From: Eubacterium sp.
GTDB lineage: Bacteria; Bacillota; Clostridia; Lachnospirales; Lachnospiraceae
Length of the DNA: 64,000 bases
Reading direction: 5' to 3'
NCBI GenBank assembly: GCA_017619835.1
Contig: JAFZRN010000006.1
Span: 62,001-126,000 of the forward strand
Under the pieces are notes generated by a model that saw only the letters and a list, made by a program, of their open reading frames with translations, was not told where the DNA came from and ran no database searches. Positions 1 to 9,621 of the stretch are shown in pieces. A program made the position numbers and the translations under genes. How positions within the stretch are numbered: the first letter of the stretch is position 1; each line of letters opens with the position of its first letter.

Positions 1-1
1 T

Positions 2-538
2 GAGGTGCCATTTATGGCAATCCTTGAATTCCCGAAGGCTTTCAAGATATCCAATGATTTTGTAAATCATAATTCTATTACAGTCTATACGGAACAGCCG
101 GTCATTGAAACGGAGCTGGATGATATCAAGATCACATTTACTGATCCTGAGGTGACTGCGGAATATGATGAAATCCATACTACGGGAACAGATGTCACCA
201 GTATAGATTATCGCTATTATCGCGATGGCAAATGGAATTACTTCAAAGTATATGTAGTTTCAGGCGTATTTGTAGAAGAGATTACCAGATCCGGAAAAAA
301 AGTTGAATTCAGCGAGTCATCGAATGCTCTATCCTTTATTGTACAGGACGTACCTGAAAACGGCCTTGCCTATTTCCTTGACTGTGAGGTTACATGTTTA
401 AGTGATGAGTATACAGGTGCTATAATAAATGATTCATATACTATAAACGGATTGACACATAATAAATATATATTACGGATCAAAAAAGGCGACGAGATAG
501 TTGTTGATAAAATGCTGGGCTATTCTCTTCCGGGCTAG
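2..538 (+). CDS. Protein of unknown function, probably 5'-truncated
   Basis: I do not recognise this protein. The open frame runs to the first base of the window with no stop before it, so the real start may lie upstream. The first possible starts inside the window are GTG at 5 and ATG at 14. No signal peptide or membrane segment is visible in the part seen. The sequence is acidic and rich in alternating hydrophobic and polar residues, which suggests beta-sandwich structure, but no family motif stands out. It ends only 12 bp before the response regulator, so the two may be co-transcribed. It could be a sensor-associated protein or an unrelated upstream gene. Confidence 0.6.
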   Translation, partial: EVPFMAILEFPKAFKISNDFVNHNSITVYTEQPVIETELDDIKITFTDPEVTAEYDEIHTTGTDVTSIDYRYYRDGKWNYFKVYVVSGVFVEEITRSGKKVEFSESSNALSFIVQDVPENGLAYFLDCEVTCLSDEYTGAIINDSYTINGLTHNKYILRIKKGDEIVVDKMLGYSLPG

Positions 539-550
539 GAAAGGAAACCT

Positions 551-1267
551 ATGTCAGATAACGCTAGCAGCGTAAAAACGATACTCCTCGTAGAGGACGA
601 CTTTGCGCTGGCAATGGGAACTGAATATACGCTTAAGGCCGAGGGCTATGGTGTGGTGCATGCAAAGAATCTTGCTGAGGCAAGGGAAGCTTTAAATGTA
701 AATGATCCGGCCATAGATCTGATACTTCTGGATGTTATGCTTCCCGACGGAGACGGCTTCTCATTTCTTGAGGAGCTGGTCGACGCGGGGGCTGAAACTC
801 CGGTCATCTTTGCCACTGCGGTGGGGGATGAGGTGAACATTGTCCGCGGGCTCGATCTCGGGGCTGACGACTATATCACGAAGCCCTATAAGGTTAAGGA
901 AATGCTGTCGCGTATCTCGGCTGTCCTGAGAAGACAGGAGCGGGCCGTTAAGAAAGCTCAGAGTACTGATGAGGAAGAGTTCGGCTTTGGAAGCCATTTG
1001 CTGAATCTGAATGAGTTCAGGCTTTATGAAAACGGAAATCCCGTGGAGTGCACCCCGGCGGAGATCAGGCTCCTTCGCGAGCTGATCAGGAATAAGGGGA
1101 TTGTGCTTACCAGGAACCGTCTGATGGAGCGGCTTTATGATTCCGAAAATGCTTTCATTGACGATAATACGCTTTCGGTTTACGTTAAGCGCCTCAGGGA
1201 TAAACTTGGGGATGATGCGGCATATATCAAGACTGTGAAGGGTGTCGGATACAGGTTCGAGATTTGA
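551..1267 (+). CDS. OmpR/PhoB-family response regulator
   Basis: DNA-binding response regulator of 238 aa. The receiver domain (about residues 9-125) has the acidic pair E15/D16/D17, the phospho-acceptor D61 in LLDVMLPDGDG, and the conserved K in ADDYITKPY. A winged-helix Trans_reg_C domain follows (about 145-238), with the typical LSVYVKRLRDKLG and GVGYRFEI ends. An AAGGAAA Shine-Dalgarno sits just before the ATG. The histidine kinase gene starts 1 bp after this stop, so the two form a cognate pair. The adjoining ABC module is the likely target, as in Bce/Vra-type envelope-stress or antimicrobial-peptide detoxification systems. The ligand cannot be read from the sequence. Confidence 0.95.
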   Translation: MSDNASSVKTILLVEDDFALAMGTEYTLKAEGYGVVHAKNLAEAREALNVNDPAIDLILLDVMLPDGDGFSFLEELVDAGAETPVIFATAVGDEVNIVRGLDLGADDYITKPYKVKEMLSRISAVLRRQERAVKKAQSTDEEEFGFGSHLLNLNEFRLYENGNPVECTPAEIRLLRELIRNKGIVLTRNRLMERLYDSENAFIDDNTLSVYVKRLRDKLGDDAAYIKTVKGVGYRFEI

Positions 1268-1268
1268 G

Positions 1269-2318
1269 ATGAAGAGTAACTTTGAGAGAGACAATTTCAA
1301 AAAGCTCTACTGGCTGGTGGGCGGCATCCTGCTGATGCTGTCGATCGTTCTGCTGGTGCTTATCGGGATGGGGGCTGACTCTTCGACGAAGATCGCTCTT
1401 ATAATGATAGGAGTTACCGAAGTCCTGAGCTTAGTGATGCTCTATATTCTTAGCATGAGGGCCGTGAACAGTGCATATGATGCGGTTGAAAATGCCTCCG
1501 ACATGATGAAGAGTCTCACAGCCAGCAATGGCGAGATGGAAGGCATTGAAGCGCCCGGGGTTTTAAGAGAAGGCAGCGTAGGGATACTTTATGATAATTT
1601 CGAGAAGCTGGTGGATATGTTCCGCGAGGGAAGAAACCGGGAGCAGCGCGAGAAGGAATATCTTAAAGATGTTATGTCTGATATCTCGCATCAGCTGAAG
1701 ACTCCGCTTGCTTCGATGAATGTATTCATCGACCTTCTGGTAAATGACAAGGTCAGCACCGAGGATGAAAAAAAGAAGATTCTTGAGGAGACCGGGAATC
1801 AGGTTACCCGCATGGAGTGGATGGTACTTTCCATGCTGAAGCTTGCACGTATCGAGGCCGGTGCGGTGAGCTTTGAAAAAAGGGAGTGCCAGCTAAGTAA
1901 TGTTCTTGATGAAGTAAGAGGCGGTATCAGATATCTTACTGATATGCGTTCTCAGAAGCTTGTGATTGACTGTCCCGAGGATATCAAGATCGAGGCAGAC
2001 CCGGAGTGGCTGACCGAGGCGATCATAAATATCGTTAAGAATGCGTCGGATTATTCGGATGAGAATACCACTATTGATATCAATGTTGAGCAGAATTCGG
2101 TATTTACGCGTATCTATATCCGTGATCATGGAATCGGTATGACGGAAGAAACCATGACACATATCTTCGACAGATTCTATCGCGCTAGTAACGATGTAAA
2201 TCCCAACAGTGTGGGTATCGGACTTTCACTTTCGAAGTCCATCGTTGAAGGAATGGGCGGAAAGATAGCCGTGGAGAGTACACCCGGAGAGGGAAGCGTG
2301 TTTAAGATTCAGTTTTGA
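1269..2318 (+). CDS. Sensor histidine kinase, membrane-bound
   Basis: Histidine kinase of about 349 aa. Two membrane segments lie near residues 13-36 and 43-65 with a very short loop between them, an intramembrane-sensing layout without a large external sensor domain. The HisKA box has the phospho-acceptor H141 in DISHQLKTP. The ATPase domain shows the N box (NIVKNASDYS), the G1 box DHGIGM and the G2 box GIGLSLSK. I chose ATG 1269 because it follows the regulator stop directly; an upstream in-frame ATG at 1242 would overlap the regulator. Short-loop kinases next to ABC permeases commonly sense through the permease (BceS-type), which is a plausible but unproven mode here. Confidence 0.93.
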   Translation: MKSNFERDNFKKLYWLVGGILLMLSIVLLVLIGMGADSSTKIALIMIGVTEVLSLVMLYILSMRAVNSAYDAVENASDMMKSLTASNGEMEGIEAPGVLREGSVGILYDNFEKLVDMFREGRNREQREKEYLKDVMSDISHQLKTPLASMNVFIDLLVNDKVSTEDEKKKILEETGNQVTRMEWMVLSMLKLARIEAGAVSFEKRECQLSNVLDEVRGGIRYLTDMRSQKLVIDCPEDIKIEADPEWLTEAIINIVKNASDYSDENTTIDINVEQNSVFTRIYIRDHGIGMTEETMTHIFDRFYRASNDVNPNSVGIGLSLSKSIVEGMGGKIAVESTPGEGSVFKIQF

Positions 2319-2347
2319 GATTTAGCGAAATCATTTCCAAAAAAATC

Positions 2348-2388
2348 AGTCAGTCTTACAAAATTGTAAGACTGGCTTTTTTGTTTTG
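2348..2388 (+). terminator. Rho-independent terminator after the two-component system
   Basis: A 12-bp stem (2348-2359 with 2366-2377, one G-T pair) with a 6-nt loop is followed by a T-rich run. It separates the two-component operon from the ABC genes, so these need their own promoter or readthrough. Confidence 0.88.
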
Positions 2389-2465
2389 TCACGTGAGAGT
2401 AAGAAAGGGGCTGTACTATGGGATATAACAAAAGGTGTGTCACCATATCAGATAGGAGGACGGAT

Positions 2466-3134
2466 ATGAGCAACATAGTAGAACTTAGGGGAGTTACGAA
2501 GATTTACGGCGAGAAGGAGAACCAGGTGCTGGCGCTTCATAACGTGGATCTCGATATTGAAAGGGGCAGTGTGGTATCCGTGGTCGGTGCATCCGGCAGC
2601 GGTAAGTCCACACTTCTTAATATTATAGGCGGAGTTGATTCGCCGTCGGACGGGACCGTCTATGTGGATGGTAAGGAGATCACAAAGTATAACGACGATG
2701 AGCTTTCTATCTTCAGGCGCCGCAAGGTCGGATTCATTTTCCAGGCTTATCATCTGATCCCGGTGCTTACCGTTGAGGAAAATATCAAGATGCCGGTCCT
2801 CCTGGATCACAGAAAACCGGATAAGGAATATATCGATCATATAATTGAGCTTCTTGGGCTTTCCGACAGAAGAAAGCATCTTCCGAATCAGCTTTCCGGC
2901 GGACAGCAGCAGAGGACCGCGATAGCCCGTGCGCTGGCGAACAATCCGAAGCTTGTTCTTGCCGATGAGCCGACCGGAGCACTTGACTCAAAGAACGGTC
3001 AGGAAGTCATGGACCTTCTGATGAAGTCTGTCCACGACATCGGACAGACGCTGGTGATAATCACTCACAACATGGACCTCGCCCGCGAAGCCGACCGCAT
3101 CGTGAAGATCAAAGATGGAGAGATAGAGGAGTAA
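2466..3134 (+). CDS. ABC transporter ATP-binding protein, MacB/LolD type
   Basis: ATPase of 222 aa. Walker A is GASGSGKST at residues 41-49. The signature [15 protein letters not shown], Walker [13 protein letters not shown] and a switch histidine in IITHNMDLA follow. I chose ATG 2466 because a strong AGGAGGA lies 5 bp before it; an in-frame ATG at 2418 lacks a comparable site. The gene ends 2 bp before the first permease. This is the only ATPase in the module, so it probably energises both permeases (3137 and 6749). The family acts in mechanotransmission or in detoxifying membrane-active compounds rather than in bulk import. Confidence 0.94.
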   Translation: MSNIVELRGVTKIYGEKENQVLALHNVDLDIERGSVVSVVGASGSGKSTLLNIIGGVDSPSDGTVYVDGKEITKYNDDELSIFRRRKVGFIFQAYHLIPVLTVEENIKMPVLLDHRKPDKEYIDHIIELLGLSDRRKHLPNQLSGGQQQRTAIARALANNPKLVLADEPTGALDSKNGQEVMDLLMKSVHDIGQTLVIITHNMDLAREADRIVKIKDGEIEE

Positions 3135-3136
3135 TC

Positions 3137-5761
3137 ATGGAAAATTATAAAGAGCTTGGAAACAGGTATCTGAGGATAAATAAAAAGAGATCCCTCATCA
3201 CGGTATTTGGGTGCTTCGTCGTTGCATCGATTCTCTTCATGCTCCTGAACTCGCTGGTCTGCTGGGTGGAGAAATGCCGGATCGACGCGAGGGCGGATGA
3301 TGATTTTGAGATCGTCATCCTGACCGAGGATAAGGATACGATAGAAAAGATTGTAAATGAGGACTTTGTGACTTCGGCATATCTCGGTAAAGCATATTCG
3401 TGGGTGCAAGAGGATGATAAGAATTCTGTATATGCAAATGTGCTCCATATCAACGTAAATAATAAGCTTCTTATCAATCATTATGCAAAATACATCAGCA
3501 AGACCTATAACGTTGAAACCGAGATGAATGAGCTTCTGTCCTGGACCTACTGTCAGGATAACGAAGGAATCGGATATCTGATGCTGCTTGGCGGCTTCTT
3601 CATTTCAATGGTGATTGCCATAATAGGAGTTGGAGTATTGAGAAATAATATCTCGATCTCCGCTATAGAAAGAGTAAAGGACTACGGAAACTTAAGATGT
3701 ATCGGAGCGACTAAAAAACAGATAAAGGCAATCGTTTACCGTGAGTCGGCTGTACTTGAAACGATCGGTATCGTGGCCGGAATCATTTGCGGATTTATAC
3801 TTAGTATTCCAATATGCCGCGACGATAAGAGACAGTACCCGGTAGCTTTTCATATAATTCCGGTGATCTTCCTTTTGATCGCATTTTACGGTGATATGTA
3901 TTTTGCGGTCGGTGACGGACTTAAGAAGGTTCTTTCGGTAAGTCCCTCCGAAGCAGTACGCGGTAACTACCGAATTAAAGCGAGGGGAATAAAACGTAGA
4001 AGAAGTGGCGTGTGGGGTCTCATTTTCGGTGTTGAAGGCGACTATGCGTATAAGAATATCAAACGTAATAACGGAAGATTCATCAAGACTGTGTCAGCTA
4101 TGGCTTTCGGAATGATAATAGTAATAGTTGCCAGCGGCTGGCTTGGAGTTTTCTATACATTTTATAAAAATCTGAATGTTACCACGGGCTATTATCAGCA
4201 ATACCTTGTATGTGATACAAACAGCATATCGACATATGAAGAGCAGAAGGCGGATCTTTATTCTCCGGAGGCGCTTAAGAAGATCACGAGTGCCAAAGGC
4301 GTTGAAGATTTTAAGTTTACGTATCAGTCGACACTGTATACAGCCGAAGACAGATACATATTTAAAAATATAAATGAGGAATATAACAAAAACACTATAC
4401 AGGGCTCTACTTTTTACGGACACACCGATTCCATGGGAGTGGATGAAGCCAAAAGAGCCAAAGATAAGCAGGATAGGAAGGCTTACAGAGACTTAGGAAA
4501 GGGACTGGTGGATTATGAAAACGCCGAAGCATACAATGAAAAGAATAAGGAATATGATGTTGACCTGACAGCTTTTCTTGATATTCTGGATACCAGCATC
4601 GACATTTACGGATATGATCCGGAGGATTATGCGAGGTATAAGGATAACCTGATAGACGGCACATGTGATCTTTCGGAAAATGGCGTCCTTCTCCTTAATA
4701 ACGGCCTTTTAATACCTAAGGATGCTTATGAAGATAACGCCTGGCTTACCGGACAGGAGGAATTCGCGTTTACGGATTTTAAGGTTGGAGATGAAATAAA
4801 GATCGTTGATCCTTCGGAGCTATATAAACTGGTTCAGGAGGAGAGGAAAAACGCTGATGTCTATGATAGATTTATGCGTGAGGAAGGTAAAAAATGGGAG
4901 AAAGAACATGAGGGAGAGACGGATAGAATAGGAAATCCGGTGAAAAATCCATACAGTGAGTATGACGATATCATAGGAAACAGAAGAAAGGAATCCTGGA
5001 TAATTAATTCAGCAAGAGAAAAGCTGGTTGAAGAGGGAAAATGCAGGACTCTGGTTATAGAAGGTATCGTTAACATGGATCCAAATCGTTTTTCCGACAT
5101 TCCGGTTCTGATAGTTCCGGTTGAACACTTTTACGATATCACGGGAAAGACGGAATCAGATTACAATGGAATGAGATTCCACATCAGCAATATATTCAGT
5201 AAAGATCTGGAAAAGCCTGAATTTTTGAATGCCGTAAATGAAAGACAGATCTTATATTATGACGGCATAGAAGAGGATGTGGAAGCGGGAAAACGTGTCT
5301 ATGAGGCAGAAACATCAAGCTTTCTGGAAGGGATACTTTCAGTAGTGGCAGGAGTAAAAACACTTATTCTGATAGCTCTCGCGATGGTAGTCATCATTAT
5401 GATAAGTATTCTGAATACCATGAATGTGAATATAAGCAGCCTGCAGATGAGGAGAAATGAGTTTGCTCAGTTAAGATCCATAGGAATGACAAGAAGAAGT
5501 CTTCTGAAGGTAGTTCTTCTGGAAGGAGGGATCGTATGGATCATTTCAACAATAGTGGGCTTGATCATCGGTTTGATCATAGAGTACTGGTTCTATACTA
5601 CGCTTGTAACATTACTCATTAATTCAGGTATGTATATATGCTGGCCCGCGATCATCATAACGGCGCTGCTTTCGCTTGTCGTACTATGCGGCTCCAACTA
5701 TATCTTCTTTAAACAGATGAAACTAAACGTCGCCGAATCACTAACCCGTTCCGGCGAATAA
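3137..5761 (+). CDS. Large FtsX-domain ABC permease
   Basis: Membrane protein of 874 aa. One membrane helix lies near the N-terminus (about 20-42). A first FtsX-like block follows (about 145-270), with RVKDYGNLRCIGATKKQIK at the cytoplasmic coupling loop. After a further helix near 320-345 comes a large, mostly soluble charged region (about 345-715), then a second FtsX block (about 730-874) with EFAQLRSIGMTRRSLLK. The repeated coupling-loop motif shows the usual duplicated permease layout. The gene starts 2 bp after the ATPase stop. It resembles permeases linked to two-component systems in Firmicutes. The substrate is unknown. Confidence 0.88.
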   Translation: MENYKELGNRYLRINKKRSLITVFGCFVVASILFMLLNSLVCWVEKCRIDARADDDFEIVILTEDKDTIEKIVNEDFVTSAYLGKAYSWVQEDDKNSVYANVLHINVNNKLLINHYAKYISKTYNVETEMNELLSWTYCQDNEGIGYLMLLGGFFISMVIAIIGVGVLRNNISISAIERVKDYGNLRCIGATKKQIKAIVYRESAVLETIGIVAGIICGFILSIPICRDDKRQYPVAFHIIPVIFLLIAFYGDMYFAVGDGLKKVLSVSPSEAVRGNYRIKARGIKRRRSGVWGLIFGVEGDYAYKNIKRNNGRFIKTVSAMAFGMIIVIVASGWLGVFYTFYKNLNVTTGYYQQYLVCDTNSISTYEEQKADLYSPEALKKITSAKGVEDFKFTYQSTLYTAEDRYIFKNINEEYNKNTIQGSTFYGHTDSMGVDEAKRAKDKQDRKAYRDLGKGLVDYENAEAYNEKNKEYDVDLTAFLDILDTSIDIYGYDPEDYARYKDNLIDGTCDLSENGVLLLNNGLLIPKDAYEDNAWLTGQEEFAFTDFKVGDEIKIVDPSELYKLVQEERKNADVYDRFMREEGKKWEKEHEGETDRIGNPVKNPYSEYDDIIGNRRKESWIINSAREKLVEEGKCRTLVIEGIVNMDPNRFSDIPVLIVPVEHFYDITGKTESDYNGMRFHISNIFSKDLEKPEFLNAVNERQILYYDGIEEDVEAGKRVYEAETSSFLEGILSVVAGVKTLILIALAMVVIIMISILNTMNVNISSLQMRRNEFAQLRSIGMTRRSLLKVVLLEGGIVWIISTIVGLIIGLIIEYWFYTTLVTLLINSGMYICWPAIIITALLSLVVLCGSNYIFFKQMKLNVAESLTRSGE

Positions 5762-5797
5762 ATGTGACAAACAGTTCAGATCAGTTTGTCACATTTT
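5761..5797 (+). terminator. Intercistronic hairpin, possible weak terminator
   Basis: A perfect 12-bp inverted repeat (5761-5772 with 5784-5795) has an 11-nt loop and only four T residues after it. It starts within the permease stop codon. It could attenuate transcription or protect mRNA ends between the first permease and the CARDB-like gene. Confidence 0.55.
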
Positions 5798-5814
5798 GAA
5801 AGAAAGGTATCAAG

Positions 5815-6747
5815 ATGAAAAAGATGAAAAAAATACAATTGATATTAGTAACGATGCTTTTGCTGATTATGGGCATGGCGGGGCAGGGCATGACTGCTCA
5901 TGCCACCACTCCGCGCGTGATGCTTACCGGGTATTCGCTTGATAAGGATGATGTTTATCCGGGCGATACATTTACGGTAAAATTCAAGCTTCAGAATACT
6001 TCGAAGAATAAGATCATGAACCTTAAGTGTCAGGCTGTTACGGGCGGCGAATTCCTTCCGGCAGACGGAGTCGGAACCTTCTATGTGGAAGAGATGAAGG
6101 GGAAGGAAGAGCAGGAGTATTCTTTTAGCTTTGAAGCTGTAAAGGGGCTTTCCGAAAAGACCTACAGCATTAAGATCAAAACCGAGTATGAGGACTGGAA
6201 CGGTTCTTATACTTCCGAAGATACAGTCTATATCCCGATTAAACTTAAAACCGAGGTCCTGGTTTCGGACACCTATATCGCGGAAGAGGATATAAGGCTC
6301 GGCGATAATGTCGAGATAATATCAACCATCAATAATATCGGCGCAGCGGATATCTATAAAGTGACCGCAGAGGTGACCGGCCACAACATAGCTGATGCGA
6401 CAAGCTACATCGGAAACATCAAGTCGGGAAAGAGCGGCAATATTGATATAATCACAAAAGCTATTGCTGCTGATGACCCCGGGGATGCGACCATGTATGA
6501 TAACGACGTGATCATCACTTATGAAGATATCAGTGGAAATAAATTCACGGAGAAGGCATCCCTCGGAAATATCAATGTGCTTGAACAGGATTATTCCGAT
6601 ATCATCCAGATCAAGGAAGACACTTCAAGGAAAATGACTGAGAAGGATAAACTGCTTATCGCGGCTACTGTCATTGTGGCGATTCTGGTTATCCTGACGG
6701 TAAGACACGTAGCAAAGCGTAAGAGACTGGAGAGAGAGTTCGATTAA
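5815..6747 (+). CDS. CARDB-like exported protein with C-terminal membrane anchor
   Basis: Protein of 310 aa. The N-terminal signal peptide (KKMKK, then a hydrophobic core to about residue 30, ending in AHA) is followed by two beta-rich domains (about 38-145 and 150-265). Phrases such as YPGDTFTVKFKLQNTS and RLGDNVEIISTINNIGAADIY are typical of CARDB/Ig-like adhesion domains. One membrane helix (about 282-298) and a basic tail then follow, so the domains sit outside the membrane. It lies between two ABC permease genes, with 1 bp to the second. It may be the Gram-positive counterpart of an MacA-type adaptor, but that is inferred only from position. Confidence 0.8.
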   Translation: MKKMKKIQLILVTMLLLIMGMAGQGMTAHATTPRVMLTGYSLDKDDVYPGDTFTVKFKLQNTSKNKIMNLKCQAVTGGEFLPADGVGTFYVEEMKGKEEQEYSFSFEAVKGLSEKTYSIKIKTEYEDWNGSYTSEDTVYIPIKLKTEVLVSDTYIAEEDIRLGDNVEIISTINNIGAADIYKVTAEVTGHNIADATSYIGNIKSGKSGNIDIITKAIAADDPGDATMYDNDVIITYEDISGNKFTEKASLGNINVLEQDYSDIIQIKEDTSRKMTEKDKLLIAATVIVAILVILTVRHVAKRKRLEREFD

Positions 6748-6748
6748 C

Positions 6749-8047
6749 ATGGGATATATTGTAAAACTGAGTTTGGCCAATATAAAACAGAGAAAGCTAA
6801 GGACAGCTCTTACGATCATGGGCATCATGATTGGGATCATGTCCGTAGTTACTATGCTCACGGCCGGTCTCGGTGCGAAGAAGACCATGATTGAAACAGT
6901 CGAAAAGATGGGCAGCACACGGGAGATCACGGTCACTTCCACAAATACCGGAAGGCGGGACAGGATAATCACGGATTCGACGATAAAGAAAATTGAAAAG
7001 CTTCAGCTGGTGGATTCGGTCTATCCCGTGATCGAGGCTGATGGTGAAGAAAGCTATAAGAGATTCATGGGATGGAATCCGATTGTCGGAGTTCCCGAAG
7101 AATATATGGAGAATCTGAAGCTTAAAGAGGGTAAGCTTCCGGAAAGTAACGGCTCCCGCCCGGAGCTTCTTATCGGAAACGGAGTAAGAAGTTCACTTTT
7201 TAACAGAGCGTCCTGGAAAATATTTAAGGACAGTGTCGGCGGAGATGCCTCTATGGTCGGGACAAGAATGGATTTTAAGACCGAGTCATATATGAATAGT
7301 TACACAGCGTCCGCCACTGATGCAGGCTATGAAGAAAATGAAAAGAAATATAAACTCGAGATCGTCGGTGAGGTTGATAACGAATATGATTACAACATTT
7401 ACACCGACATAGACACTCTGAAAATGTTTCTGAAACGTCAGGAATCCGACGGCCTGATCCCCGGCCAGCCCACTGACAGGGATGGTAATCCCTATAACGT
7501 CTGGGTATACAGCCGACTTATAGTTAAGGTTTCGGATATAAATGACGTCGATAAGGTTTCAAAGCAGATACAGGAAATGGGATTCCAGGTAACCAACAAT
7601 AAGGAAATGCTGGATGAGACAAACCGCTACATCAACATCATCCAGACTATCCTCGGAGTTATCGGAGCAATCGCAGCTATAGTTGCAGTGATTGGGATCA
7701 TCAATACAATGATGACCGCAGTCTATGACCGTATAAAAGAAATAGGACTTTTAAAGATGCTGGGTTCGGACAGCGATGACATAAGCTTCATGTTCCTTTT
7801 TGAGTCGGCAATGATGGGACTTATCGGAGGCACGCTCGGAGTAGGACTTTCGATGCTCGTAGATATATTCATTAATAAGAAGCTGGTGGAATTCATGAAG
7901 CTTCCCGAAGGGACCTGGCTCATGACTACACCCGCCTGGCTGATCCTTACATGCATAGCAGTATCTGTGGTAGTGGCAATCCTGGCCGGCGCATTTCCGG
8001 CAAGATGGGCAAGCCGGATAAAGCCGCTTGATGCAATCGCAACTTGA
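6749..8047 (+). CDS. MacB-type ABC permease
   Basis: Permease of 432 aa with the classic MacB/LolE order. An N-terminal helix (about 18-40, in LANIKQRKLRTALTIMGIMIGI) is followed by a periplasmic-type core domain (about 45-285). The FtsX domain with three helices (about 290-325, 345-375, 395-425) carries the motif RIKEIGLLKMLGSDSDDI. No ATPase is fused or adjacent, so it probably uses the ATPase encoded at 2466. It starts 1 bp after the CARDB-like gene. The module is closed by a strong terminator 28 bp downstream. Confidence 0.92.
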   Translation: MGYIVKLSLANIKQRKLRTALTIMGIMIGIMSVVTMLTAGLGAKKTMIETVEKMGSTREITVTSTNTGRRDRIITDSTIKKIEKLQLVDSVYPVIEADGEESYKRFMGWNPIVGVPEEYMENLKLKEGKLPESNGSRPELLIGNGVRSSLFNRASWKIFKDSVGGDASMVGTRMDFKTESYMNSYTASATDAGYEENEKKYKLEIVGEVDNEYDYNIYTDIDTLKMFLKRQESDGLIPGQPTDRDGNPYNVWVYSRLIVKVSDINDVDKVSKQIQEMGFQVTNNKEMLDETNRYINIIQTILGVIGAIAAIVAVIGIINTMMTAVYDRIKEIGLLKMLGSDSDDISFMFLFESAMMGLIGGTLGVGLSMLVDIFINKKLVEFMKLPEGTWLMTTPAWLILTCIAVSVVVAILAGAFPARWASRIKPLDAIAT

Positions 8048-8074
8048 TTTCTATTAAGCTAAATACTATAATAT

Positions 8075-8101
8075 AAAGGAATGCGCTCCGCATTCCTTTT
8101 T
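8075..8101 (+). terminator. Rho-independent terminator of the ABC module
   Basis: A perfect 11-bp stem (8075-8085 with 8089-8099) has a 3-nt CTC loop, followed by a T run. This is a textbook intrinsic terminator. Confidence 0.93.
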
Positions 8102-8166
8102 GTAATGCAAATTTGATGCAAATTGGTGATAATATAACCCCATATCATCGTTAAAAAGGAGATAAA

Positions 8167-9594
8167 ATGAAAGCGAAATTTTCAAGGATCCTGCTTGCAG
8201 CAGCTATCATCCTGATCGGAACAATGGGGGTTGGTTCGATCACTGCCCAGGCAGCACAGTGGAACAAGGATGATAACGGAATATCCTACACAACGGATGA
8301 CGGAACTGTCCTTACAGGATGGCAGGTCATCGAGGAAAAAATCTATTACTTTGATGAAAACGGATATGTCTATATCGGGATGAAGGTTATCGATAATGAG
8401 ACATATTTCTTTGATGAAAATGGCGTCATGCAGACCGGATGGCAGAAGGTCAATGACAAGGAATTCTATTTTGATGAGGAAGGCAAGAAGCAGTCCGGAT
8501 GGATCAAGATGGGAAGTGCCAAATATTACTGCGACGAAATAGCAGGTAAGGTTACCGGCTTAAAGCAGATAGACACAAAGTATTATTATTTTGACGAGAC
8601 CGGAATCATGCAGACGGGTCTTGTTGATATCGGTACGGACAAATACTACTTCAACAAGAAGGGTGCTGCCAAGAAGGGCTTCGTAAAGAAGGGCAAGGCT
8701 AAGTATTATTCCGATGAGACCGGAAAGCTGAAAAAAGGCTGGATGAAGCTTGAAAAGAAATATTATTACTTTGATCCGCTGACAGCAAAGATGTCCAAGG
8801 GCTGGGTAAAGATCGACGGCAATAAGCATTACTTTGATAAAAATGGTCAGGCTCTTAAAGGCTGGCAGACGATAGAAGGTAAGACCTACTACCTTTCAAA
8901 GAAGGGTATGCAGTATACCGGCTTTAAGAAGATCAAGAAGAAATATTATTATCTCCTCAAGAAGGGCGACTGCAAGATCGGCTGGATGAAGAAGGGCAAG
9001 TATAAGTATTACTTCCATATGACAGGTGAGATGGCTCTTGGCTGGACCAACCTGAATGGTGTTGAATATTACTTCTACAAGGCTGGCAACAAGGCTAAAA
9101 AGCCTGTTGGTGCTATGGCCAAGAATACAACTATAGATGGCAAGAAGATCGATAAGAAGGGCCGCTGGGTAGGCTCCACTCCTGATGGAATGGATGAAAA
9201 GGCTGCAGGATACTCCAGCAGCACAGGCTGGCTTATCCTTGTAAACTGCAGTATCCACTATGTTGCGATTTACAAAGGTTATCAAGGCAACTGGACTCCG
9301 GTTCATAAGTGGCAGTGTGGAAATGGCGCCGCCGGAACACCGACTATAAAGGGTGTCTTCAAGGTCGGCAGCAAGGGCTACTACTTCGACACCGATGGTG
9401 GTGCGAGATGCTTCTACTATACCCAGTTCTGCGGCGATTATCTGTTCCATTCGGTTCTCTGTGATAAGAATGGAAATATCATCGACGGACGTCTGGGAAT
9501 GGCAGTATCACATGGCTGCGTCCGACTTGCCAAGGAAAACGCAAAGTGGATATACGATAATATCCCTGCAGGAACAACTGTTGTAACATATTAA
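8167..9594 (+). CDS. Exported L,D-transpeptidase with choline-binding-type wall repeats
   Basis: Protein of 475 aa that probably cross-links peptidoglycan. A signal peptide (about 1-30, ending AQA) is followed by some 14 cell-wall-binding repeats of about 20 residues (about 35-335), of the GW..I..KYYYFD..G type. A YkuD L,D-transpeptidase domain lies at about 350-475. The active-site motif HGCVRL is at residues 449-454, giving catalytic C451, and the upstream HSV histidine is also present. The repeats should hold the enzyme on choline-like or other wall polymers, which fits LicD and teichoic-type genes later in the window. AAAAAGGAG precedes the ATG. Monocistronic, with terminators or repeats on both sides. 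Confidence 0.94.
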   Translation: MKAKFSRILLAAAIILIGTMGVGSITAQAAQWNKDDNGISYTTDDGTVLTGWQVIEEKIYYFDENGYVYIGMKVIDNETYFFDENGVMQTGWQKVNDKEFYFDEEGKKQSGWIKMGSAKYYCDEIAGKVTGLKQIDTKYYYFDETGIMQTGLVDIGTDKYYFNKKGAAKKGFVKKGKAKYYSDETGKLKKGWMKLEKKYYYFDPLTAKMSKGWVKIDGNKHYFDKNGQALKGWQTIEGKTYYLSKKGMQYTGFKKIKKKYYYLLKKGDCKIGWMKKGKYKYYFHMTGEMALGWTNLNGVEYYFYKAGNKAKKPVGAMAKNTTIDGKKIDKKGRWVGSTPDGMDEKAAGYSSSTGWLILVNCSIHYVAIYKGYQGNWTPVHKWQCGNGAAGTPTIKGVFKVGSKGYYFDTDGGARCFYYTQFCGDYLFHSVLCDKNGNIIDGRLGMAVSHGCVRLAKENAKWIYDNIPAGTTVVTY

Positions 9595-9621
9595 GATATA
9601 CTAAGCTATACTAAGCTATAC
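9592..9621 (+). repeat. Three tandem 10-bp repeats starting in a stop codon
   Basis: Three head-to-tail copies of TAAGMTATAC run from the transpeptidase stop codon. Copies 2 and 3 are identical; copy 1 differs at one base. They are directly followed by a C5G5 palindrome and the 5' end of the next gene. Confidence 0.85.

Noticed and set aside
761..1300. 179-codon minus-strand frame over the response regulator
   Set aside because: It shadows a complete OmpR-type protein with all catalytic residues, and has no motif of its own.
8103..8125. ATGCAAATT repeated 12 bp apart before the L,D-transpeptidase gene
   Set aside because: Two short AT-rich copies in an AT-rich promoter region are too weak to call an operator.
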